From NCBI GenBank assembly GCA_013151235.1, contig JAADIO010000046.1:1-64000 (forward strand): a DNA stretch of 64,000 bases, written 5' to 3'. A program made the translations under genes and the position numbers. The notes below the pieces were generated by a model. The model saw only the letters and a program-made list of their open reading frames with translations, had not been told where the DNA came from and made no database searches. Of this stretch, positions 17,914 through 27,897 are shown in pieces (the first letter of the stretch is position 1; each line of letters starts with the position of its first letter). This stretch comes from Deltaproteobacteria bacterium. GTDB lineage: Bacteria > CG2-30-53-67.

Positions 17914-18822
17914 ATGATTTTCAGCGGATGGTTGTTACAAAGCCGGCTAAAAAAGGCCCTGGATCAGCTCAATTGCGGAATGTTCGAGACGGCCTCGCAG
18001 GAACTTCGTTTGCTCTTGAGGGAGTTCGCAAAAGAGGAGCGCGAAGTACGGGAGGTTTTGTTTTATCTTGCGGAATGTTTGATGGCGATGGGAGATGAGA
18101 AGCTGGAGAAGGAGGACTTTGCCGGTGCCCTTCGGGATTTTGAAGAAGCGGTTGCTCTGCAGGTGGAATTTCCCGATCTTTATTATCGGATCGGCCGGTG
18201 TTGTCTGGCGCTCGGGAGCGAGGATCGTGCGGAGAAAAATTTTCAAAAAGCCCTCTCCATGAATGAGCATTACCGAAATGCACGTCTCGCTCTGGCCGAG
18301 GTTCACATCCGGAAACAAAAATTTGATCTTGCCTTCCAGGCATACGAGCGAGTCTATGAACAGGGAATGGAACCGGATGAAGCCTCCTTTACCGAGGTCC
18401 GGCGGATGGCGGAATCCGGCAACGTTCAAAAGGCGGTCGATCTGCTCCGGGAAATATTCCGGGAAAAGCCCGATCGTGTGAAGGCCCTCTTTCAACAGGG
18501 CAAACGGCATTTTCATGAACAGGATTATGCCGGTGCGATTGCCTCTTTTCGGGAGTTGATCTCCGGGCATGCCGATTTCCCGGATGTGTATAATTTTCTG
18601 GGGGTTGCCTGTTGCGGTGCCGGTGATTTCAATGAAGGGGAAAAGGCCTTTCTTCAATCCATGGAATTGAACCCTGCCTACATGGATCCCCGGTTAAATC
18701 TTGCCTTTCTCTATGAAAAAATGAACAAAAAGGAAAAAGCCGGGGAGGTTCTTGAAGGAGTCCTGAGCGTTGATCCCGGAAATGTCATTGCAAAGGAAGG
18801 ATTAAAAAAGCTGCAAAAGTAG
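17914..18822 (+). CDS. Tetratricopeptide repeat protein
   Basis: A 302-residue protein made largely of TPR units, visible as recurring helical pairs such as [33 protein letters not shown] (near residue 70) and [34 protein letters not shown] (near 205), with [20 protein letters not shown] after it. There is no signal peptide. GAGGGG precedes ATG 17914. TPR proteins near pil genes can act in pilus assembly (PilF/Tgl type), but those are exported lipoproteins, so this one is more likely a cytoplasmic adaptor. Confidence 0.8.
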   Translation: MIFSGWLLQSRLKKALDQLNCGMFETASQELRLLLREFAKEEREVREVLFYLAECLMAMGDEKLEKEDFAGALRDFEEAVALQVEFPDLYYRIGRCCLALGSEDRAEKNFQKALSMNEHYRNARLALAEVHIRKQKFDLAFQAYERVYEQGMEPDEASFTEVRRMAESGNVQKAVDLLREIFREKPDRVKALFQQGKRHFHEQDYAGAIASFRELISGHADFPDVYNFLGVACCGAGDFNEGEKAFLQSMELNPAYMDPRLNLAFLYEKMNKKEKAGEVLEGVLSVDPGNVIAKEGLKKLQK

Positions 18823-18839
18823 GGGAGAGACCGCTTTCC

Positions 18840-19502
18840 ATGGCAAAGGACTATTATAAGATCTTGGGAGTAAACCCCGGCGCCGGTCCGGAAGAGATCA
18901 AGAAGGCTTTTTTTGCCCTGGCGAAGAAATATCATCCCGACAAACACCGGGACGCGGACGATGGGGATTATGCAGTCAAGTTTGCCGAAATCAATGAGGC
19001 CTATAAGGTCCTGAAAAATGGGCGTTCGAAAACGGAATATGACCGTTCATTCCAGACGGTTGGAACCCGGCGGGAAAAAACGGCCAAGGAACGCTATAAA
19101 GCGGATGAGCTCTACAAGGCGGCGCAGAAGGCGATTAAAATTAATGATGTCAACAGCGCCATCGATCTTCTCAAGGCCGCGGTCCGGATGGAGCCGGACC
19201 GGGCGGAATTTTATTCGCTCCTTGGTCTGACCCTTTCCGAAAAACCGCGCAGGCTCCATGAAGCGCGGGAACATTGTGAAAAGGCCGTGGAGATAGAGCC
19301 CTATGATGTCCGGAACTATATCAACCTTGGGCTGGTTTACAAGAAGGCGGGGTTGAAAATTCGAGCACAGAAGCAATTTGAAAAGGTCCTTCAATGGGAA
19401 CCGGAGAATCCAACAGCGAGAAAAGAACTGGGCTTGTCCAAAGAGAGGGGGGTTTTGGAGCGGATCAAACGGAGCTTGGGCAGGCTGAAAAAGGGGCGGT
19501 GA
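18840..19502 (+). CDS. J-domain protein with C-terminal TPR repeats
   Basis: A 220-residue fusion. Residues 1-65 are a J domain with the HPD motif at 32-34 and the [13 protein letters not shown] helix, able to stimulate an Hsp70. After a basic linker, residues 100-200 hold at least two TPR units ([32 protein letters not shown], then [28 protein letters not shown]). It lacks the Gly/Phe and zinc regions of true DnaJ, which is encoded separately at 32054. It ends the three-gene cluster before pilM; a role in delivering clients to DnaK is inferred. Confidence 0.85.
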   Translation: MAKDYYKILGVNPGAGPEEIKKAFFALAKKYHPDKHRDADDGDYAVKFAEINEAYKVLKNGRSKTEYDRSFQTVGTRREKTAKERYKADELYKAAQKAIKINDVNSAIDLLKAAVRMEPDRAEFYSLLGLTLSEKPRRLHEAREHCEKAVEIEPYDVRNYINLGLVYKKAGLKIRAQKQFEKVLQWEPENPTARKELGLSKERGVLERIKRSLGRLKKGR

Positions 19503-19580
19503 AGGGGGAAAGTCCATTAAAATAAATGTTAAGAATAAACCGTAACAGACCGGCAAATAAGGAATTTTCAACGTTTCTTC

Positions 19581-19609
19581 TTGACAGCTATTGAGCCCTG
19601 TGTTACTTT
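19581..19609 (+). promoter_or_regulatory. Probable promoter of the pilMNOPQ operon
   Basis: Consensus TTGACA at 19581-19586 is followed after 17 bases by TACTTT (19604-19609), a weak -10. Transcription would leave a leader of about 120 bases. The leader contains a 13-base perfect dyad GATGGTGACCATC (19658-19670), a possible protein-binding site or small hairpin. Confidence 0.45.
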
Positions 19610-19737
19610 GGAAACTATGGGGTTGCAAATAGTACCTCTTCCGGGAAAAGGGCTGTCGATGGTGACCATCCCAAAGCAACACCTTGTTCACAACGTCTCA
19701 CCTTTGAATCAAATCTTCCGGGAAAATGGAGGATAGG

Positions 19738-20802
19738 ATGTTTTTCTCAAAACCGAAACAGTTAGTCGGGCTGGATGTGGGGACCAGTGCAGTGAAGGTC
19801 TTTCAGCTCAAGGAGTCCGGCGGCGGCTATCAACTGGTCCAGTCTGATGTCTGTCCCCTTGATCCGGATGTCATTGTGGACGGCACGGTGATGGATGCCG
19901 AACGGGTGATCTCGGCGATTCAGGAAATCTTTAGTGCCAAACGGATCAAGACGAAGAACGTAGCGCTTTCCGTGTCGGGGATCTCCGTGATTGTCAAAAA
20001 GATTACTCTTCCGGAAATGACGGAGGAGGAATTAGATGAATCGATCCAGTGGGAGGCGGAGCAGTACATTCCTTTCGACATTGAAGATGTGAACATCGAC
20101 TACCAGATCCTCGGGCCTGTCGGTGAGGAGGGGGCCCACCAAATGGAAGTCCTCCTGGTGGCGGTCAAGAAAGACAAGATTAATGAATATACCTCTCTCG
20201 TGGAGGAGGCCGGGTTGACGCCGGTTGTCGTGGATGTGGATGCTTTTGCCCTGGAAAATATGTATGAGATTAATTATGAGATCGACAAGAACGAAGCCGT
20301 AGCTCTGATTGATATCGGAGCGGGCCTGATGAATATTAATGTTATCCTGAACGGGATGTCGGCTTTCACCCGGGATATTTCGATCGGAGGAAATCAATTT
20401 ACCGAGGCGATTCAGAAAGAATTCGGCGTCAGCTTTGAGGATGCGGAAAAGGTAAAAAAAGGGGTGGACGTCGAAGGGGTCACGTTTCAAGAAGTTGTAC
20501 CGATCCTTGAGTCCGTCTCAAACGATGTGGCTTCCGAAATTCTTCGTTCCTTCGACTTTTTCCGTGCGACGGCTTCCCGGAACAAGACCCGGATTTCCCG
20601 TGTGATGATCAGCGGCGGCTGTGCCAGGATGAAAGGCTTGAAGGATTTCCTTTCGAAACATCTGGGGATGGAGGTCGGGATTATGAATCCTTTTCAGAAT
20701 ATCGAGATCCTGGAAGGGAGTTTCGATTTTGACAACATTCAGGAGATCGCACCGACGGCGGCTGTCGGGATCGGACTCGCACTGCGAAGGGTGGATGACT
20801 GA
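19738..20802 (+). CDS. pilM: Type IV pilus assembly protein PilM
   Basis: A 354-residue actin-like cytoplasmic ATPase that binds the N-terminus of PilN and links the inner-membrane platform to the motors. GLDVGTSAVKVFQL at the N-terminus is the phosphate-1 loop; ALIDIGAGLMNINV and ISGGCARMKGLKDFL are the later actin-fold motifs. GGAGGA six bases before ATG 19738 selects it over the ATG at 19726. It is the first gene of a compact pilMNOPQ operon. Confidence 0.95.
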   Translation: MFFSKPKQLVGLDVGTSAVKVFQLKESGGGYQLVQSDVCPLDPDVIVDGTVMDAERVISAIQEIFSAKRIKTKNVALSVSGISVIVKKITLPEMTEEELDESIQWEAEQYIPFDIEDVNIDYQILGPVGEEGAHQMEVLLVAVKKDKINEYTSLVEEAGLTPVVVDVDAFALENMYEINYEIDKNEAVALIDIGAGLMNINVILNGMSAFTRDISIGGNQFTEAIQKEFGVSFEDAEKVKKGVDVEGVTFQEVVPILESVSNDVASEILRSFDFFRATASRNKTRISRVMISGGCARMKGLKDFLSKHLGMEVGIMNPFQNIEILEGSFDFDNIQEIAPTAAVGIGLALRRVDD

Positions 20803-21350
20803 TGATCAAGATTAATCTTCTGCCGACCAGAAAGATACGGAAACGTTTAGGGGTGAAGCAGGAACTGATCCTCTCCGGCCTGCTCCTTCTCCTGGTCCTG
20901 ATTTGTGAGACTTTGCTGTGGAATATGCAGAGTAATCATATTGAAAGATTGACCTTGCAGAAGAACCGGCAACAGCAGGAACTCAACAATCTGAAAAAAG
21001 TCGTCGCCGAGGTTGAGCAGTTCAAAAGAGACAAGAAACTCTATGAACAGAAAATCAATATTATCAAGGACCTGGAAGCCCAGCAGAGCGGTCCGGTGCA
21101 TGTACTTGATGAACTGAGTCTGGATGTTCCGGATAAACTCTGGTTTCGTTCTTTATCCATGAAGGGGAATCACCTGACCCTTTCCGGTTTGGCTTTTGCC
21201 AATATTTCGATTGTGGATTTCATCAACAATCTGAAAAAATCTCCTTATTTCCAGAATGTTCAACTCAAGGAGTCGAAAAGAACAAAGCAGAATAAGACGC
21301 GTGTCTATGCCTATACATTAACCGCGCGTATTTCGATTCCGAAGAAATAA
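20802..21350 (+). CDS. pilN: Type IV pilus inner-membrane protein PilN
   Basis: A 182-residue bitopic protein. The N-terminal MIKINLLPTRK is the conserved segment bound by PilM. A single membrane helix spans residues 23-45, followed by a coiled coil and a periplasmic ferredoxin-like domain. The start shares one base with the pilM stop. Confidence 0.93.
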   Translation: MIKINLLPTRKIRKRLGVKQELILSGLLLLLVLICETLLWNMQSNHIERLTLQKNRQQQELNNLKKVVAEVEQFKRDKKLYEQKINIIKDLEAQQSGPVHVLDELSLDVPDKLWFRSLSMKGNHLTLSGLAFANISIVDFINNLKKSPYFQNVQLKESKRTKQNKTRVYAYTLTARISIPKK

Positions 21351-21393
21351 TAAATTGTCATCGGTATCTCGATAGATCAAGGGGCGGAACATT

Positions 21394-22008
21394 ATGAGTT
21401 TTGAGGCCATTGAAGGCATACCGAAACAGCAACGGGTCATTGTGATCGTGGTTCTTTTCGTGGCTGTGATCGGGCTTTTCTTCCTTTATCCTTACCGGAA
21501 CAACCATAGGCATATTGAAAGCCTGAACAAAAAGATTGCGGAATTGGAACGCCAGATCGTCGTGAATAAAAGTCTGGCGGAGAAGAAGGATGAACTCCTG
21601 TCACGAAATGCGGAACTGCAGAAGCGACTTCATGAGGTCCAGCAGAAGTTCCCGACCTCCAGTGAAGTGACGGACCTGTTACGGCAGGTTTCCATCCTGG
21701 GACAGCAATCCGGACTCGATTTTCGGTTATGGAAACCAAGGGCCAAGGTCAAGAGCCCGTCCAATCTCTATTATGAAATCCCGGTGGAAATAGAGGTCGT
21801 GGGGGGATATCATGAGGTGGGTGTCTTTTTTGACCGGGTGAGCAAACTCCCCCGTATCGTGAATATTACGGATCTCTCCATGTCTTCCAGGGGCTCCCGG
21901 AGCGGACATGCGTCAGGGGGGATTGTGACGCGCTGTATTGCAAAGACCTTCAGCGCTATGAGTGAGAAAGAGATGCAATCGGCGGCCCGGGGACACCGTA
22001 AAAAATAA
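21394..22008 (+). CDS. pilO: Type IV pilus inner-membrane protein PilO
   Basis: A 204-residue partner of PilN with the same topology: a membrane helix at residues 13-31, a coiled coil (HIESLNKKIAELERQI onward) and a periplasmic domain containing the typical LPRIVNITDL strand. The ribosome site GGGGCGG precedes ATG 21394. The C-terminus is basic. Confidence 0.92.
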   Translation: MSFEAIEGIPKQQRVIVIVVLFVAVIGLFFLYPYRNNHRHIESLNKKIAELERQIVVNKSLAEKKDELLSRNAELQKRLHEVQQKFPTSSEVTDLLRQVSILGQQSGLDFRLWKPRAKVKSPSNLYYEIPVEIEVVGGYHEVGVFFDRVSKLPRIVNITDLSMSSRGSRSGHASGGIVTRCIAKTFSAMSEKEMQSAARGHRKK

Positions 22009-22052
22009 CATGATAATTTTTCGTTAACCCCGGGCAGGAGGCAGGATCTTTT

Positions 22053-22565
22053 ATGGATCGACATCGTAACCAGTGGAAATTTGTCGGGTTGTGTTTTGCG
22101 ATGATGTTCTTCACGGCGGCTGTGACTTCTGCCCGGTCCCCGAAACCGATGGAACACATTGAATTGGGGGCGGAAGGAAAATCGATCCAGAATGCGGATA
22201 AGACCCCGGAGGAGTATACCTATATTCCGGGTGAGCGACGGGATCCCTTTGTTTCGCTTCTGCGGAGAGGGGAACAGAAAAACAACACAGAGGATGAGCT
22301 GACACCGTTGCAGCGAGTTGAGATCTCCGATCTCCATCTGGTGGGGATCGTGGAGGACCCGGAGGGGAATAAGGCCCTGGTGCAAACTCCGGATGGCAGG
22401 GGGTACACATTACGTGTGGGTCTTCGTGTCGGGAAACATGACGGCACGGTCAAACGGATTCTGGACGACAAGGTAATTATTCAAGAGAAAAAGGCCGACA
22501 TCTTAGGACAAATTACTGTCTCCAAAGAGATTCTGGAACTTAAAAAAGAGGAGGGAAATCGATGA
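22053..22565 (+). CDS. pilP: Type IV pilus periplasmic protein PilP
   Basis: A 170-residue protein joining PilN/PilO to the PilQ secretin. After a hydrophobic leader (residues 10-28), a disordered stretch leads to YIPGERRDPFVSL and the C-terminal beta-domain (SDLHLVGIVEDPEGNKALVQTPDGRGYTLRVG). PilP is usually a lipoprotein, but there is no Cys at the expected cleavage site, so this one is either secreted or held by an uncleaved helix. It overlaps pilQ by ATGA. Confidence 0.9.
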   Translation: MDRHRNQWKFVGLCFAMMFFTAAVTSARSPKPMEHIELGAEGKSIQNADKTPEEYTYIPGERRDPFVSLLRRGEQKNNTEDELTPLQRVEISDLHLVGIVEDPEGNKALVQTPDGRGYTLRVGLRVGKHDGTVKRILDDKVIIQEKKADILGQITVSKEILELKKEEGNR

Positions 22566-24058
22566 ACTCCCTGCGTCCCAAAACATTGCTTTTGTTATCA
22601 TTCGCCATGCTGGCCCTCTTCTTTCCGGTACAGGGGTCCTCCGCCGAGGACAGCATCAATCATCTGATTCAAAATCTGAAGAGTGCTCCTGCGGATGCAA
22701 CCCGTGTCCAGCCTTCCCTGATGACAAAGCCGGTCGACGCCGGGACCATCTATAAGAACCTTGCAAGGCCTGTGGAGGCCCGAAAATATACCGGAAAGAA
22801 GATCTCGCTTGATCTGCAGGATGCCGATGTCGTCAATGTTCTCCGGTTGATTGCCGATATCGGCGGGGTCAATATTGTTTTCGGGTCGGATGTCTCCGGC
22901 AAGGTGACGGTGAACCTGAAAAACATCCCCTGGGATCAGGCCCTCGATATCGTTCTTATGACGAATGGTCTGGACAAGGTCCGGATGGGAAAGATTATCC
23001 GCATCGCCCGATCGGAGACGATTACGGAAGAGGCGAATAAGCGGCTGGCGGCCATGAAGGCGAGCGACAAGGTGGAGCCGCTGGTCACGCGGATCATCCC
23101 CGTCAACTATTCCGATATCAAGACGATCAAGGATTCGGATCTTGTCAAGAATATTCTCTCCGATCGCGGGAAGATCGATATGGATGAACGAACCAATACC
23201 CTCATTGTCTATGATATAGCGAAAAATGTCGACAAGATCGAAGCACTGGTAGAGAGACTGGACACGCGTATCCCCCAGGTCCTGATCGAGGCCAGGATCG
23301 TCGAGGTGACCAACGATTTCAGTAAGGAATTGGGGATCCAGTGGGGGTTTGCGAGGGCGCATTCCGGTACCCATACGACAACCAACCTCTTTGGAGGCAA
23401 TACCGGGAGTGATGCTTTTTATGGTCTTTCGGATCCTTCCACCGGGACGGCGGCTATCTCTGGTGGAGAGACTCTTCCGGTCGGTTTCAATGTGAACCTT
23501 CCGGCCGGAGGGGAGGGCGGTAGTTTCGGTTTCAACGTAGGCCGTTTTTTCTCCAACAGTCTCTATGTCCTAGATGCAAGGCTTTCCCTGGCGCAGAGCA
23601 AGAATGAGGCCAAGGTGATCTCATCCCCCCGGATCATGACCATCGACAACCAGAAGGCCGATGTGGTTCAGGGCGAGGATATCCCCTACTCGACGGTCTC
23701 CCAGAATGGGACGCAGATACAGTTTGTCAAAGCGAACCTTGAGTTGATCGTGACGCCGCATGTGACGGCGGAGAATACCCTTCTTCTCGATGTGGAGACG
23801 CATCGGGATTCCGCCGGTACGGTCGGTTCATCGGGGGCGCCACCGATTACCCGTAACACGGCGAGTACCACGGTCCTCCTGAACGACGGGGAGACGACGG
23901 TGATCGGCGGGATTTATATTATTGATAAAACGAAAAGTCGTGTCGGGGTCCCGTGGTTGATGGATGTTCCCTATCTCGGCAAGTTCTTCCGGCGGGACAA
24001 AGTAACGAACAGCAAGAAGGAACTCCTTGTGTTCCTAACTCCGAAGATCATCCGCTGA
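22562..24058 (+). CDS. pilQ: Type IV pilus secretin PilQ, short form
   Basis: A 498-residue outer-membrane channel for the pilus. Residues 1-29 are a signal peptide ending in SSAEDS. SLDLQDADVVNVLRLIADIGGVNIV is the STN domain, ITRIIPVNYSDIKTI with VERLDTRIPQVLIEARIVEV the N1/NolW-like domain, and the secretin core ends with VPWLMDVPYLGKFFRRD and LLVFLTPKIIR. AMIN domains that extend many PilQ proteins past 700 residues are missing. It ends the operon at a strong terminator. Confidence 0.95.
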   Translation: MNSLRPKTLLLLSFAMLALFFPVQGSSAEDSINHLIQNLKSAPADATRVQPSLMTKPVDAGTIYKNLARPVEARKYTGKKISLDLQDADVVNVLRLIADIGGVNIVFGSDVSGKVTVNLKNIPWDQALDIVLMTNGLDKVRMGKIIRIARSETITEEANKRLAAMKASDKVEPLVTRIIPVNYSDIKTIKDSDLVKNILSDRGKIDMDERTNTLIVYDIAKNVDKIEALVERLDTRIPQVLIEARIVEVTNDFSKELGIQWGFARAHSGTHTTTNLFGGNTGSDAFYGLSDPSTGTAAISGGETLPVGFNVNLPAGGEGGSFGFNVGRFFSNSLYVLDARLSLAQSKNEAKVISSPRIMTIDNQKADVVQGEDIPYSTVSQNGTQIQFVKANLELIVTPHVTAENTLLLDVETHRDSAGTVGSSGAPPITRNTASTTVLLNDGETTVIGGIYIIDKTKSRVGVPWLMDVPYLGKFFRRDKVTNSKKELLVFLTPKIIR

Positions 24059-24060
24059 TA

Positions 24061-24091
24061 AAAAAACGCCCCCAAAGGGGGCGTTTTTTTA
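24061..24091 (+). terminator. Intrinsic terminator of the pil operon
   Basis: A perfect GC stem (CGCCCCC / GGGGGCG) with an AAA loop, flanked by A and T runs, lies directly after the pilQ stop. It can work in both directions. Confidence 0.92.
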
Positions 24092-24124
24092 TGCCATAAA
24101 CCCTTTCATATCGTGAAACTTCTA

Positions 24125-24153
24125 TTTACATCTTTCCGGTTTTCGATTATTCT
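24125..24153 (+). promoter_or_regulatory. Promoter of aroCB
   Basis: TTTACA at 24125-24130, 17 bases, then TATTCT at 24148-24153. It lies about 57 bases upstream of aroC and downstream of the pil terminator. Confidence 0.5.
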
Positions 24154-24209
24154 GTGCGACGATCCCTTCCGGGGGACTTTTCTCGGTAACGAAGACAGGA
24201 GAGTTCGGG

Positions 24210-25376
24210 ATGACTCTGCATTACATAACCGCCGGTGAGTCTCATGGAAAGGGCTTAACGGCCATTCTGGAAGGGATGCCGGCGGGTCTGCCGATCCGGA
24301 CCGAAGAGATTGACCATGACCTCGCCCGACGTCAGCTGGGATACGGCCGGGGAGGGCGGATGAAAATTGAGCGGGACCGGGTGGAGATCCGGGGGGGGGT
24401 CCGTAAAGGTGAAACGCTCGGCAGCCCGGTTGCGCTCTTTATTGAGAACAAGGACTGGACGAACTGGAAAGAGGTGATGTCGGAGACGCCCGGACCGTAT
24501 GATCTTTCAAAAAGGGTGACCCGTCCCCGTCCCGGACATGCGGACCTTCCGGGAGGGATCAAGTACGGTCACCGGGATCTGCGCAATATCCTGGAACGAT
24601 CCTCTGCGCGGGAGACCGCCGCCCGGGTGGCGGTCGGCGCTGTGGCGCGGAAACTTCTGTCGGAATTCGGGATGATTGTCTTCAGTCATGTCGTATCGAT
24701 CGGAGGTGTCGAGGCGGACCGGGAAGAGAAGGTCTTTCAGAAGAAACTGCTGAACCGTATTGAGAAGTCCGATCTGAGGTGTGCGGATCCCGCTGCGGCG
24801 GAAAGGATGCGCAAGAGGATCGATGAGGCCGTTCGGGAGGGGGATTCTCTGGGAGGGATCTTTGAGGTGCGGGTCACAAACGTTCCCATCGGTCTGGGGA
24901 GTCACGTCCATTATGAACGAAAACTGAATGCCCGTCTGGCGGCTGCCGTGATGTCGATCCAGGCCGTCAAGGGAGTGGAGATCGGCATCGGTTTCGCTGC
25001 TGCCCGTCGTCCCGGGTCTGAAGTACACGATGAAATTTATTATTCCAGGGCAAAAGGTTTTTATCATCGAACGAACCGGGCCGGTGGAATTGAAGGCGGA
25101 ATGAGCAATGGTGAGGAGATCGTTCTTCGGGCGGTCATGAAACCGATCCCGACCCTGATGCGTCCCCTCCGTTCCGTCGATATAGAGAACAAACGTTCTT
25201 TCAAGGCCGGGGTAGAGCGCTCCGACGTCTGTGCCGTTCCGGCCGCGGGCGTAATTGCCGAAGCGGCGGTCTCCTTTGAGATTGCCCGGGCCATGATGGA
25301 GAAATTCGGTGGAGACTCTCTCTCCGAAATGCAACGAAATTTCAGGCATTACCTGGAAGCGGTCGGAAGATATTGA
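24210..25376 (+). CDS. aroC: Chorismate synthase
   Basis: A 388-residue FMN-dependent lyase that forms chorismate from EPSP. Signature blocks are GESHGKGL (residues 8-15), [45 protein letters not shown] and [13 protein letters not shown]. Its product feeds TrpE/TrpG at the left of the window. It overlaps the short TTG-led extension of aroB by four bases. Confidence 0.97.
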   Translation: MTLHYITAGESHGKGLTAILEGMPAGLPIRTEEIDHDLARRQLGYGRGGRMKIERDRVEIRGGVRKGETLGSPVALFIENKDWTNWKEVMSETPGPYDLSKRVTRPRPGHADLPGGIKYGHRDLRNILERSSARETAARVAVGAVARKLLSEFGMIVFSHVVSIGGVEADREEKVFQKKLLNRIEKSDLRCADPAAAERMRKRIDEAVREGDSLGGIFEVRVTNVPIGLGSHVHYERKLNARLAAAVMSIQAVKGVEIGIGFAAARRPGSEVHDEIYYSRAKGFYHRTNRAGGIEGGMSNGEEIVLRAVMKPIPTLMRPLRSVDIENKRSFKAGVERSDVCAVPAAGVIAEAAVSFEIARAMMEKFGGDSLSEMQRNFRHYLEAVGRY

Positions 25377-25378
25377 TC

Positions 25379-26455
25379 ATGGAAAAGATTGACGTCAACC
25401 TTGGAACGCGAAGCTATGTCATTCGAATCGGTTCGGGACTGCTCGACCGGGTGGGTGACGATCTGGAGGCCTTCAACCTCGGCTCACGCGTGGCCGTGAT
25501 TACAAACTCCGTGGTTCGTCCCCTTTATGGAAAGCAGGTTCGGAACGCCCTGGAACGTGCCGGTTTTCAGGTCCGGACGGTGGAGATCTCCGATGGAGAA
25601 ACTTATAAAACCCTGGCCACGGCGGAACGGCTCTATGACGAATTCGTTGATTTCCGGATGGACCGGACTTCCACCATCGTGGCCCTGGGCGGAGGGGTCA
25701 TCGGAGACCTGGCCGGGTTTGCCGCGGCCACATACATGCGCGGGATCCATTTTATCAATATTCCCACCACCCTGCTGGCGCAGGTGGATTCCGCAATCGG
25801 CGGAAAGACCGGCGTCGATCATCCCCGGGGAAAGAACCTGATCGGCGCCTTTTATCAACCGGAAGCGGTCTTCTGCGATCTGGATGTTTTGAAGACGCTG
25901 CCCCGGAAGGAACAGGTCGCGGGGATGGCCGAGGTGGTCAAGTATGGCGTGATCCTTGATGCCGATTTTTTCTCCTATCTGGAATCCCATGTGATGCAAA
26001 TACGGGAGCAGGACGACTCCGCCCTGTTTGAAGTCGTTCGCTCTTCCTGTGAATCCAAAGCCCATGTAGTGGAAGAAGATGAACGGGAGGCGGGATTGCG
26101 GGCCATTCTCAATTACGGTCATACCCTGGGCCATGCGATCGAGTCCCTGACCGGATATTCACGTTATATTCACGGTGAGGCGGTTTCGATGGGGATGGTT
26201 GCCGCGGCGAAAATCGCCCGGGGAATGGGGCTCTGCGATGCAAGAGTGGTGGAGCGTATTGTGAACCTTTTGCAGAAGATCGGGTTGCCCGTCGAGATTC
26301 CGGAAATCAATGCAGACGCAGTTCTTGAGATTCTTTCCCATGACAAAAAAGTCAGCGACGGCAGGGTCCGTTTTGTTCTGCCGGAACGGATCGGGAAGGT
26401 TGTTATCCGGGATGATGTGCCGCCGGATCTGATTCGGAGCGTCTTGAACGGCTGA
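25379..26455 (+). CDS. aroB: 3-dehydroquinate synthase
   Basis: A 358-residue NAD- and metal-dependent enzyme making dehydroquinate from DAHP. GGGVIGDLAGFAAATYMRG is the NAD-binding helix region, and IPTTLLAQVDSAIGGKTGVDH contains active-site residues. NYGHTLGHAIE supplies metal-binding His residues. ATG 25379 with GGAAG upstream is preferred to TTG 25373. Other shikimate genes (aroK, aroE, aroA) are not in the window. Confidence 0.96.
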   Translation: MEKIDVNLGTRSYVIRIGSGLLDRVGDDLEAFNLGSRVAVITNSVVRPLYGKQVRNALERAGFQVRTVEISDGETYKTLATAERLYDEFVDFRMDRTSTIVALGGGVIGDLAGFAAATYMRGIHFINIPTTLLAQVDSAIGGKTGVDHPRGKNLIGAFYQPEAVFCDLDVLKTLPRKEQVAGMAEVVKYGVILDADFFSYLESHVMQIREQDDSALFEVVRSSCESKAHVVEEDEREAGLRAILNYGHTLGHAIESLTGYSRYIHGEAVSMGMVAAAKIARGMGLCDARVVERIVNLLQKIGLPVEIPEINADAVLEILSHDKKVSDGRVRFVLPERIGKVVIRDDVPPDLIRSVLNG

Positions 26456-26506
26456 GGATGAAAGAGTCCAAGGGGTCGGCCGTCCTTCTGTTTATCTCCA
26501 TTTTGG

Positions 26507-27814
26507 TCATTTTCTCTTCTTTAAATAAATCCGGATCGGTACATCCGTAAATCCGAGGGATTTCCGGAAATGATTTGTCAGGAAACGACGATAGGAGAAG
26601 TGCACCGATGCGGGCATGTTCGCAAAGAGGACAAAGGTGGGGGGGGCGACCTCCGTTTGCGTTCCGTAAAAAAACTTGATTCTTCTATGCTTATGCAAAG
26701 AAGGTTCATGGCGTTTCACGGCATCCTGCAAGGTCTTGTTCACTTCCGCAGTTGAAACACGACGGTAGTAGGAGGTCTTCAACTTTTCCACAAGGGGAAA
26801 GATTGTCTGCAACTTTTCGCCGGTGAGTGCCGAAACAAAAAGGATCGGTGCATATTCCATGAACTTCAGTTGCTGCCGGATTGTGTCGGCAAAGGTCCGC
26901 TGGTTTGTGTGATGTTTTGCCTGATCCCACTTGTTGACGAGCAGAATGGATGCGACACCGGCATTGTGTGCCAGGCCTGCGATCTTGGCCTCCTGTTCCG
27001 TGATTCCCTCCACGGCGTCGATGAGGATCAGGCAAAGATCGGAATCCTGGATGCTTTTCATGACCATGAATACACTATAGAGCTCAATCCCATGGGTAAC
27101 TTTCGACCTTCTCCGAATCCCCGCCGTATCGACCAGGAGGTAGGGGTGTCCATTGAACTGGAAGGGCGTATCGATAGTATCCCGTGTCGTCCCCGGAATA
27201 TCGCTGGCGATGAGGCGGTCTTTCCCGATCAAGGCATTGATCAGCGTGGACTTTCCCGTATTGGGCCTTCCGATAACGCTGATCCTGAAAATTCCTTCTT
27301 CGAGGGCAGGGGGTTCTTCCGGAAGGGATTGGATCACCTCCGCCATCAGTTCATAGATCCCCAGATCGTGTTCCGCAGAGATCGTGTAGATTTGTTCCAT
27401 TCCGAACTCGTAGAAGAGCAGGGCGTTATTTTCCAGGCGCTCTCCCTCCACCTTGTTGATGACCGGATAGACCGGTTTGCGTTGTTTTCGCAGGAAATCA
27501 TGGATGTCTCGATCGATGGCCGTGGGACCCTCCCTCCCGTCCATAACGAAAAGGATACAATCCGCCTCTTCAATGGCCATCTGTACCTGTATCATCATCT
27601 GGTGCATGAGCGGTTCCGCCGTTCCCGGCTCAAACCCTCCCGTGTCGACCAGGAGAAAGGAGCGGTCATCAAACTCAGCGACGGCCATGTTGCGGTCCCG
27701 GGTGACGCCGGGCATGTTGTCGACGAGGGCTTTCCGTCTTCCGATCAACCGGTTAAAAAGGGTCGACTTCCCGACGTTCGGTCTTCCTACAATGGCGATG
27801 ACGGCAGTAGACAT
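26507..27814 (-). CDS. der: Ribosome biogenesis GTPase Der
   Basis: A 435-residue protein with two tandem GTPase domains needed for 50S subunit maturation. P-loops are GRPNVGKST (residues 10-18) and GRPNTGKST (second domain). Each has a DTGGFE- or DTAGIRR-type switch and an NK specificity motif (VINKVEGE, LVNKWDQ). A C-terminal KH-like domain closes the protein. The minus-strand ATG at 27814 follows GGAGAG; the 19-codon extension upstream is not needed. It stands alone, convergent with aroB. Confidence 0.96.
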   Translation of the reverse strand: MSTAVIAIVGRPNVGKSTLFNRLIGRRKALVDNMPGVTRDRNMAVAEFDDRSFLLVDTGGFEPGTAEPLMHQMMIQVQMAIEEADCILFVMDGREGPTAIDRDIHDFLRKQRKPVYPVINKVEGERLENNALLFYEFGMEQIYTISAEHDLGIYELMAEVIQSLPEEPPALEEGIFRISVIGRPNTGKSTLINALIGKDRLIASDIPGTTRDTIDTPFQFNGHPYLLVDTAGIRRRSKVTHGIELYSVFMVMKSIQDSDLCLILIDAVEGITEQEAKIAGLAHNAGVASILLVNKWDQAKHHTNQRTFADTIRQQLKFMEYAPILFVSALTGEKLQTIFPLVEKLKTSYYRRVSTAEVNKTLQDAVKRHEPSLHKHRRIKFFYGTQTEVAPPTFVLFANMPASVHFSYRRFLTNHFRKSLGFTDVPIRIYLKKRK

Positions 27815-27897
27815 CTTGGTTCTCTCCACGAAAAGTTCAGAATTCGTGAACCATAACACAAACCGTTCCATTTCGCATTATGAAGGTACACATTTTT

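Noticed and set aside
19581-19737. Cyclic di-GMP (GEMM) riboswitch before pilM
   Set aside because: Such switches occur before pil operons in some relatives, but the conserved core sequences could not be found in this leader.
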